Shown: one piece after another, positions 37,241 to 64,000 of the stretch
Position numbering within the stretch: position 1 is the first letter of the stretch
Layout of the letters: each line of letters begins with the position of its first letter
Assembly: GCF_050624435.1 (NCBI RefSeq)
Contig: NC_134538.1
Span: forward strand, 124,354,937 to 124,418,936
Direction: 5' to 3'
Length of the DNA: 64,000 nucleotides
DNA from: Tenrec ecaudatus
Lineage: Eukaryota > Chordata > Mammalia > Afrosoricida > Tenrecidae
Made by a program: the position numbers and the translations under genes
Notes under the pieces: model-generated
Seen by the model: only the letters and a program-made list of their open reading frames with translations
The model's database searches: none
What the model was told of the DNA's origin: nothing

Positions 37241-37559
37241 AGCCTATTTATTTTACTGTTATTCTGAAAACAGAATTTTAGCTTAAGAAATTAATTGAAA
37301 CTCTTCTGATATGTTTGATGTGTGTAATAAAGAGAGTTGGCCATTGAATTTTTATTTTATTTGGCCATTGAATTTTAAGTGGAGTTCTAACATTCTCTGA
37401 ACTTGGCAGAAAATACAGAAGCACTCATTCTCTTTTACTGACAAAAAATAGACACTGGTAAAAATCACATTTTACAAGTGTAAGTGTTGTTCTCCAATAT
37501 TAATCTTTTAAGAACTTTTCCTCAGTATTTAATGTCCAAGAATTTTACCTGATAATCAA

Positions 37560-37700
37560 TCATAGCTAACACATAACTAAATGCCACACACACCACTTTA
37601 AGTAATTCGGAGATCTATTCTGAGTAGTCCCATTTTCAGATAAGAAAACTAAGGCCCCTAGAGAATAAGTAGGTTTTTATTATTTTTTTTTGAGAATAAG
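37560..37700 (-). repeat. MIR SINE, antisense
   Basis: Actaaatgccacacacaccactttaagtaatt then cccattttcagataagaaaactaaggc. Confidence 0.5.
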
Positions 37701-38079
37701 TCATTTTTAATAGTCACTACTAAGTGGCAGTGTGTGATTGCTGAAGCATTGCTACTTTGTTACTGAGTTCAGTAAGTAACGATTGCCTGGTCTTGTACTA
37801 TGTTACAATGAAGCACTTAAAAACTTGAACTGAATCAAAATATGCCCCATTTTGAGAGAGACTGTTGTCATTTATTTTTTCTTTAGCTGTAAACTCTAGA
37901 TTACATATTTTACCAATCACCTTTTAATTTTTAATTTCAAGGACATTAATGTGTAGACAAATTGTTGGAGTTCATATCCTAATTGAAATTTACAGCTCTG
38001 GAACTATGGACAAGTTTTAAGTCTTCTGCCTCATCTGTAAGATGGAGGTAATAATCATTACTTTCTTATAAGTTTATAA

Positions 38080-38235
38080 AAGAGCCCTGATGCTGCTGTT
38101 TGGTAAGCAGTTCAAACCCACCAGTTGCTCCACAGAAGACAGATAAAGCAATGTGCTTCTTTAAAGATTTACAGCCTCAGAAAATCTATATAGTGTTGCT
38201 ATGAGTTGGAATTGACTCAGTGAGTTTTGTAGGTT
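38080..38235 (+). repeat. AfroSINE, sense, first of a pair inside a MIR
   Basis: Gagccctgatgctgctgtttggtaagcagttcaaacccaccag to gagttggaattgactcag. Confidence 0.8.
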
Positions 38236-38239
38236 TATT

Positions 38240-38400
38240 AAAGAGTCTGAGTGGCATAATTGATTATGCACTAGCCTACTAACAGCAGGATCAGTGTAAA
38301 CTCACTAACCTACTCCTGTACAGATGATAGTATTGGAAACCTTTGTACTTTACCCTATAAGGTCCTTTATGAGTTGGGACTGACTCAGTGGCAATAGGTT
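38240..38400 (+). repeat. AfroSINE, sense, second of a pair inside a MIR
   Basis: Agagtctgagtggcataattgattatgc to gagttgggactgactcagtggcaatagg. Confidence 0.8.
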
Positions 38401-38679
38401 TTATAGACCAGTGAGGATTAAACAGTAAAAGCACTCAGTATTTGCTGTCATTGTAATGCTTGAGTATCGATCAGGATTAAATGTTCATGGAAAACTATCT
38501 GATGTTAATATTTATCTTATTGGAGAAATACATAATTTTATGCTGCCAAATTTTCATTTTAGCTTTTAAGAGTCTGATATTTATTCTATTATTTTGATTA
38601 CCATGAGTAATCTGTTAATAGATTAATGAGTATAAGATCATCAACCAGACCAACCTCCATTTACAGTTGAGCCCAGGGC

Positions 38680-38815
38680 AATGAAATGGTAGCTCTGCTG
38701 GAAAAAGACCTGCCTGACTGCTTCCAAGAAGATTACAGCCTTGGAAGCCCAACAGTGCAGTTCTCCTCTGCCAGCTGGGCTCTCTGTGAGCTGGAGTCAG
38801 CCCAGGGGCCCCAAC
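38680..38815 (+). repeat. AfroSINE, sense, diverged
   Basis: Agattacagccttggaagcccaacagtgcagttctcc and gtgagctggagtcagccc. A 63-codon reading frame here is SINE sequence, not a gene. Confidence 0.65.
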
Positions 38816-41000
38816 AAGATCTTAAAGTAGATCTTGATCAAGCAGTTTCTTTGTTATATCTTAGTCAACTTATTTGAAATAAAGTCTTAATTGTGTAATG
38901 AGGATAGTTTAAGTTCCAATTTATATGGAAATCTTGGGTGCAAGGTGTCCTACCATTTCATGTTTATTTTATTTTCATTATTAATCAAGTCAAAGTTTCA
39001 CTTTAGTCTTTAAGTGATACGTCATTCAAAATACAGTTATTAATTTAATTTGAAGTAGTTACTGAGCATGTGCAAGGCTCGTATAAAGGACAGAAAAATA
39101 ACAGTAATGGTGCTTCCCTCGAAGACATTGATTAGGCCCATTTATTTGTAGCTTTAGAAAATTCTTTTTCTTCTTCATGGTTTAACCTTTCTGCCTTTTG
39201 GAGGCCATATTTCATCTTTCTAGTTCTTTATTATGTTTATTTTTTAACAGCAGACTCCTTTTCTACTTTTTTCCTAATAGACTCTTCTACTTTAATTGCT
39301 TTTTATTGTATCACATTTTCTTACTTTAGGATTTTATTTTGGGTTTGATTTTTAAATTTGTGTGTTTGATGTTGTTTACCAAATTTGTATTTAATGCTAT
39401 ATTTTCTCAGTCCCCCCCCACCCCATTTTTGGTATTTAGTTTTGCTTGTTGCTTTCACATGTGTTTACATTCATTTGTGTAATTACATGAGAAATAAATT
39501 TATCCTTGTAAGAACTGGCTTCTGTCTTGGTGGGAGTACCTTTGGCTTTAAGTGCCATGTTAGTCGGAAATACCTATAATTTTATGTCATTTGAAAATAG
39601 CTCAATACTCCTATGTTCACTTGGTTTCTAGGTCTATTCTGGATAGCAGGTTTTGTGAAGACATTTATTCTTTCTTGGACCTCAGATTTACCAGACATCT
39701 CATGGTATTTCCTTTTATATTATATCTTTAATGGCTGACATTTATTCTCAATGTATTTTGTATGTGTTTTACTTACCTTTTGGATGACCAGTTTTGAGAT
39801 TCACATGGAAGCTTTGTGTAGTAATTGTTGGATTGTGTTGAACTTATCTATTTTTCTTTATGCCTGTGTTAAAAAGTTCACAGTTGTTTTCTTTACTATA
39901 TTGACTCCTCTTCCCCTGCTCTTTCAAAGATACAATGATTAGCTCGCAATGGATTTTTTTTTTTTTAAGTATCAACTGGAATTTTAAGCAGGGTGAGTTT
40001 TTGGCTGTAGAGCTTTTGGGTATTAGTGATTGTAGTGAAATATTTTCCATTTATGGTCTAAGTAAGTAGGGTGTTTTGTTATCTGTGCTCTTGTGAGTAA
40101 ATTACTGGGCTCTTCCCTGCTGAGTAAAATTTGAAGTCTAGTTCTGCTTCAGATGTGATGATGTATCTTTATCTTGGTGACAGGCTCTGCTTTTAGAGAG
40201 CTGCATTTGTGGAGAAGATGCCACTGGTTGTTTTTAAAGCACTCAGCTGTGTAGGGTGATGCTTCTTTGTCTAATGAGGCCAGGGCTGCAGTTCCATTCC
40301 AGACGCCTGAATTCATTTGCCGGACATGTGTAGACCGCACTGCGCAGAGTTTGGGTTGTCACCATACAAACATAAGCCGTTCTCTTAGATAAGACAAACC
40401 CTTCACTGCTTCATAGAAACAGCCCAGTGTTTGTTGATGGTTGTGCATTAGTATGGGGAAGGACACAATATTAAATTCATGCCCACACAGATTCTTTTAA
40501 ATTTGAAATATTACTCCATCTACCTAAAACAATATGATTTCTTGATTTGTTTTCCAGTTTCTACTAGTAAATTAACATGCAATCAAAACCTAAGAACATA
40601 TACTGAACATATAAAGCTTGTTATAATTTTAACCTAAAGAAAAGTTAAGTTGAAAGAAAAGCCCTTTGTTTACATGCTACCAACAAGGAAGAGAATCTTT
40701 TTAAAAAATACTGCTATTAGTACGTGTTGTTAGGTCCAAGTCTTTAGCATTTTAAGGAAATACAGAATGAAATACATTTAATGGAACAAACTTGCAGTTT
40801 TTGTAAATTGCTTGCAAGTCAGTAATTCTAATGTGGTCTCAGTTAAGGCAGCTTTTCATGGTTTTTACCCTTCTGTAATTGTCTTTGGGCAGCATTTTAA
40901 TTTAGTGGAGCAGTGTGAAAACATGGCAAGTAGAGAACTATAATTAATTTATTCTTAAAAGCTACTGAGTGATTCTCCTTAATTGAGAGCTAGAGCTTTT

Positions 41001-41028
41001 CTCTCTCTCTGTGTGTGTGTGTGTGTGT
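41001..41028 (+). repeat. (TC)n(TG)n microsatellite
   Basis: A short TC run passes directly into a TG run of about nine units. Confidence 0.9.
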
Positions 41029-41064
41029 TATGAAATAAGAGCAACTCCTGATAAGTTTTGCATT

Positions 41065-41225
41065 CATTATTTCATTTTTTCCTCGGATGTCCTATGAAGA
41101 TAAATCTCCTTTGTATAAACAATGAAACAGATGCTTAAAGAAATTAAGATAGCTTGCATAACTCACATATCTAGTTAGGTGGTAGAGGCAAGATCCAAAG
41201 CCTATACTTTTAACCTTAGGTGCAA
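41065..41225 (-). repeat. MIR SINE, antisense
   Basis: Aacaatgaaacagatgcttaaagaaattaagatagcttgcataactcac with gtagaggcaagatccaaagcc. Confidence 0.5.
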
Positions 41226-41599
41226 TTGCTTCTATTGTATATTTTTATTATAACATCTTGTAATTTAGTAACTCACTCTCTAGTTACACATGGCTTAAAA
41301 GTAAGGCAGGTTTTCTTTTAGTTTTCAAATCACTATCATTATCTTTTTTCCCTATTTTAGTATTTTTTCCCTTTTACAGTCTGTCATTTATCAAATAAGT
41401 AAAAAATCAATCTAAGAAACTCAAAATGTATTCAATTTAAAAAACACTGCTATTTAAGTGTTTTAAGTGAAACATTACCGTGGCAGGGACAATTTTATAA
41501 GATATTTATTTTCTTCAGAGTTCTTTTATCATTGCTGAGAAGACTTCAAGTTGATGCTTTATAACCAGTACTTGTTGCACATGTTATGTAGTGAGTTTG

Positions 41600-41775
41600 G
41601 AATCCCTGGGTGTTGAATCGGTAAATGCTGAACTACTAGCAAAACCCACCCAGAGGTGCTTCAGAGACAGACCTGGTGATAGGCTGATGAAAGGTCACAG
41701 CCTTAGCGGGGGAGCATTTCTATTCAGTACACATGGGGTCACCATGAATCAGAATAGACTTGATTGCAACTACAA
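41600..41775 (+). repeat. AfroSINE variant, sense
   Basis: Aatccctgggtgttgaatcgg, aaacccacccagaggtgcttc, aaggtcacagcc and ggggtcaccatgaatcagaatagacttg. The 'acccagaggcgcc' version seen in other afrotherians; shared only with the copy at 47275. Confidence 0.8.
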
Positions 41776-41924
41776 ACAATAACAAAAGCATTGAGCTTAA
41801 AGGAGAAAAGTTTATGTTGGAGCAGAATTATTCTTTGGTTTCTATGGTAAATTTTTATTTAAAAAAACACTCTTAAGGTCTATTAGTTTACCCTACTAAT
41901 TAATTGTTCATAGTCCCAGCTTAA

Positions 41925-42152
41925 CAAACCCACTTCCACCAGGTTGATTCTGGTTCATAGTGACTCTAGGCTGTAAATCTTTTTTGTTGTTTTTCTACTT
42001 CTGGGAGGGTTGTCAGATCCCTCTGAGGCTATAAATCTTTATGGGAGTGGATGCTTCATCTTTCTCCACAGGAGCAGCTGTTGAGTTTGAACCACTGATC
42101 TTGAGGTTAGTAGGAATCTAATGCTTACTCGAAAGCACTCTCAGGGCTCCCT
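41925..42152 (-). repeat. AfroSINE, antisense
   Basis: Aacccacttccaccaggttgattctggttcatagtgactc to gcactctcagggctccc. Confidence 0.8.
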
Positions 42153-42292
42153 AACTGCCATTAGGGAATGAACTAGAGAACTTCTTCAATGTCATTAATG
42201 CAGTAAGAAAAATGATAGCCATTGTAAAACAATTGACTATTACAAATAAAATCTTTGTCATCATCTATAGTTTTATATATATATGTATATAG

Positions 42293-42485
42293 TAGAGTGA
42301 ATTTGGTTTAAATCCTGGTTTCACCTCTTAAGTTGAGGAAGCTTTGTTATGTGATTTAACCTGTCTTGGTTGGGTTTTAGGTAAAATGGAGATACCTAAC
42401 TCAGAGTTATGAGGATTAAATGGAGCATATATGTATAAAGCTTAGTTCAGTGCTTAGTCTATAGTAAGTGTTCAGCATTTGTTAG
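42293..42485 (+). repeat. MIR SINE, sense
   Basis: Tggtttaaatcctggtttcacctc, gtgatttaacctgtcttgg, aaaatggagatacc, gaggattaaatgga and tagtaagtgttcagcatttg follow the MIR consensus in order. Confidence 0.7.
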
Positions 42486-42574
42486 ATAGTATATTGTTAG
42501 ATTACAGATTACTCACTGAATCCAGAAGGCTTATTTTTGAATACTAGTGTATTAAGACATTCCATTTTATTTTT

Positions 42575-42691
42575 CTTTTTTTTTTTTTAAATTTTAACAA
42601 TTTATTGGGGCTCATACAATTCTTTTCACAGTTCATATATATACATACATCAATTGTATAAAGCACATCTGTACAGTCTTTGCCCTAATCA
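42575..42691 (-). mobile_element. LINE 3' tail, antisense, first of a pair
   Basis: Tttttttttaaattttaacaatttattggggctcatac, then cagttcatatatatacatacatcaattgtataaagcacatctgtac. It is followed 26 bp later by a second copy in the same orientation. Confidence 0.7.
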
Positions 42692-42717
42692 TTTTTTTCT
42701 CTTTTCTTCTTTTACAT

Positions 42718-42844
42718 TTTATTAGGGACTCATACAACTCTTACCACAATCCATACATATACATACATCAATTGTATAAAGCACATCCATACATTCCCTG
42801 CCCCAATCATTCTCAAGGCATTTGCTCTCCACTTAAGCCCCTTG
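42718..42844 (-). mobile_element. LINE 3' tail, antisense, second of a pair
   Basis: Attttattagggactcatacaactcttaccacaatccatac to tttgctctccacttaagcccctt. It differs from its neighbour at several positions, so it is a separate insertion or an old duplication. Confidence 0.7.
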
Positions 42845-43063
42845 CATTTATTTTTCAAAAGGAATAATAATTTGGATCTTCACTAAATAGTATACCTTCA
42901 TAGTTCTTCATTTGGCATCTTAAATTTATTGTCTAAGGAGGATTATGATTCAGAAACTTAGAGACTTTTCTTTGGGTCAGAGTCACATAATTTAATATTT
43001 AAAATAATAAATAGAATAAATTCTAAATCATACTGAGATTTTAATAAAGATTGTGTTCTTGTT

Positions 43064-43225
43064 ATATATCACGTGGCTTTTGCTAGAACTCTGAAGATGT
43101 TTCTTAACTGCTCTGTTTCTTTTTTTTAAACAGGGTGGTAGATGCACGTAGATGTTTGCAATATATAGTGTGGCTGTTGTTAGAACTCTGAAGATGTTTC
43201 CTAACTGCTTTGTTTTCTTTAACAG

Positions 43226-43255
<30 letters not shown>
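43064..43255 (+). repeat. Tandem duplication covering the 3' splice site of the start-codon exon
   Basis: Copy 1 (43064-43162) and copy 2 (43161-43255) share, in order, atatat, gtggct, tagaactctgaagatgtttc, taactgct, a pyrimidine tract, acaggg, ggatgca or agatgca, and gatgtttgcaat. The two acceptors (cag at 43131-43133 and 43223-43225) are 92 bp apart. Copy 1 has the longer T run. Copy 2 continues into the known leader and the start codon. Confidence 0.9.
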
Positions 43256-62752
<19,497 letters not shown>

Positions 62753-63091
62753 TGAGTGGTTGGGAAGTAAAGAGTTTTATCACAAAGACAGGTGCTTTAT
62801 AGGAAAGGGGAGACTATTAGTGGTAGGATGTAGCAAAGACTTCTGTTTTTATTTTAAATAATTATTAAAATTTTTATGTACTTTAAAGATTAAAGTAGAA
62901 TAGAAAACTTATGCAAACTTCCTTGAAATCATTACTCTAATGTGGTTATTTTTATAAATATAAAATAGAACAAAAGGACTATTTTAGAAAACAGAAGTAA
63001 TAGTCCTAAATAGTGTTATTTATGAACAAGTAAGGACACAGATGTATATACAATGATTACAAGGAATTTTTAGATAACTTTAGAATGTCTA

Positions 63092-63277
63092 GGATTCCTA
63101 GTGGCCCAATGATTAAAGCACTCAGCTGCTAACTGAAAAGCTCCATAGGAGAAAGATGTATAATCACCTTCTTAAAGATTAACAGCCGGGGAAACACTCT
63201 GGGGGCAGTTCTACTTTGTCCTATTGGGTCAGGTCACTAAGAGTGGGAATCAACTCAGTGGCAATGGGTTTGGTTCA
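63092..63277 (+). repeat. AfroSINE, sense, near full length
   Basis: Gattcctagtggcccaatgattaaagcactcagctgctaac to gggaatcaactcagtggcaatggg. Confidence 0.85.
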
Positions 63278-63319
63278 GTTTGAATATCTAAACATTTTAA
63301 TTGTTGAATTTTGACGATG

Positions 63320-63447
63320 TGAGGTCAGTGAGTCAAAGCCACCAGGTGCTTGGCAAAAGAAAGATGAATCTAATCTACTCCCATAAAATTTATAGCCGTG
63401 GAAACGTTATACAGGGTCATGGTGAGTCAGATTCAACTCAATTGGAA
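63320..63447 (+). repeat. AfroSINE, sense, partial
   Basis: Ctactcccataaaatttatagccgtggaaacg and gtgagtcagattcaactcaattgg. Confidence 0.75.
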
Positions 63448-64000
63448 TGTTTGCTTGGGGTATTGGGGATTTTTTTAATGTAAATTTTATGTAATAAATT
63501 ATCCCTGGTATTCCAATGATAGAAAACTATTTACAATCCTTTTTTTCCTCATTAATTTTATTAGAATCACTATGGCAGATTTTTATCCAGATAAGAGTAA
63601 AAACTTTTACAATGAGTATAATGGTATTATAAGTTGAAAATATGTCTAGATATAAAATCCAGGCTTTCAAAAAAAGAATTTTAACTGAGTATTCTTCATA
63701 TGTTTAGTCACTTAATAGTTCATAAACTTGATTATGCTGGATTGAACCTGATACTTGGTCAGTTGACCTCCTTCTCGATCCAACTTGAATTTGTTCTATG
63801 CTCAAGTAATTTTTGCTTGTTCCATGACAAAAATTTCTTCCCTGGCTTTTAAAATAATGATGACGGTCCTTTCTTTCTTACTCATTATTTGTATTTTTGT
63901 CTTTATATTATTATTTTATCCTTGCCATTTTATTTTTATTTTGTTTTTTATTGTTACTTGTGGGTTTCCCAGTTTGTGAAGCACAGGAAAGGTAGCTTTA

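Larger units (their letters stand above)
38000..38445 (+). repeat. MIR SINE, sense, split by two AfroSINEs
   Basis: The left part is ctgcctcatctgtaagatggaggtaataatcattac (to about 38075). The right part is gaggattaaacagtaaaagcactcagtatttgctgtc (38411-38445). The interval holds two AfroSINEs. Confidence 0.6.
19192..43225 (+). other. KMT2E: Long intron before the start-codon exon
   Basis: About 24 kb. 19192-23839 is AT-rich with no recognisable interspersed repeat except simple tracts, unusual for this locus. Unannotated gaps downstream (for example 30100-30750, 31380-33120, 38880-40970) are AT-rich, hold diverged scraps at most, and have no supported gene. A 196-codon + strand reading frame at 31725-32315 runs through a GT repeat and looks fortuitous. 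Confidence 0.6.

Noticed and set aside
38686..38877. 63-codon frame with acidic, apparently protein-like sequence
   Set aside because: The DNA is a diverged AfroSINE (attacagccttggaagccc and ctggagtcagccc landmarks).
63900..64000. Possible next KMT2E exon at the window end (tttcccag at about 63970)
   Set aside because: The sequence after it does not encode the expected continuation of the basic segment; no convincing exon before 64000.

Overview
The window is nuclear DNA from a placental mammal, very probably an afrotherian and most likely a tenrec. Three sequence signs support this. About forty copies of the tRNA-derived AfroSINE family are scattered on both strands. Two copies of a SPIN-type hAT transposon are present (6446-6644 and 33637-33840); to my knowledge, within Afrotheria SPIN is reported only from tenrec. 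A young L1-type LINE family with 11-15 bp target-site duplications (TSDs) has inserted repeatedly. The species call is inference. The gene call is firm.

The only protein-coding gene I can support is the 5' part of KMT2E (MLL5), on the + strand. Six consecutive coding exons (43340-43410, 51647-51761, 54909-55138, 58413-58493, 61608-61666, 62556-62728) join in frame with canonical GT/AG borders. They encode residues 1-243 of the protein: the acidic/hydrophobic N-terminus, a DHNY HCF-1-binding motif, a proline-rich linker, the complete PHD finger and a basic segment. The SET domain and the long C-terminus lie beyond base 64000.

Layout. 1-15950 is upstream intergenic DNA full of SINE, LINE and DNA-transposon copies, with no supported gene. 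15960-18640 is a large GC-rich, CpG-dense promoter island with facing CCAAT boxes, several YY1-type ATGGCGGC motifs and a (GCC)n tract; the non-coding first exon of KMT2E should lie in its downstream half. A probable second non-coding exon starts at 19121. A roughly 24 kb intron follows, nearly SINE-free in its first 4.6 kb. The exon with the start codon is at about 43.2 kb, and the PHD-coding exons lie between 54.9 and 58.5 kb.

The most unusual local structure is a tandem duplication (about 97 bp unit, 43064-43255) directly upstream of the start codon. It duplicates the 3' splice site and the first bases of the start-codon exon. The same leader carries an overlapping upstream ORF whose stop codon overlaps the KMT2E start in an ATGA arrangement. 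Together with nested transposons (hAT in SINE, SPIN in SINE, SINEs in MIR and L1) and cleanly dated LINE insertions, these are the features worth following up. I see no tRNA or rRNA genes, no CRISPR arrays and no prokaryotic signals.
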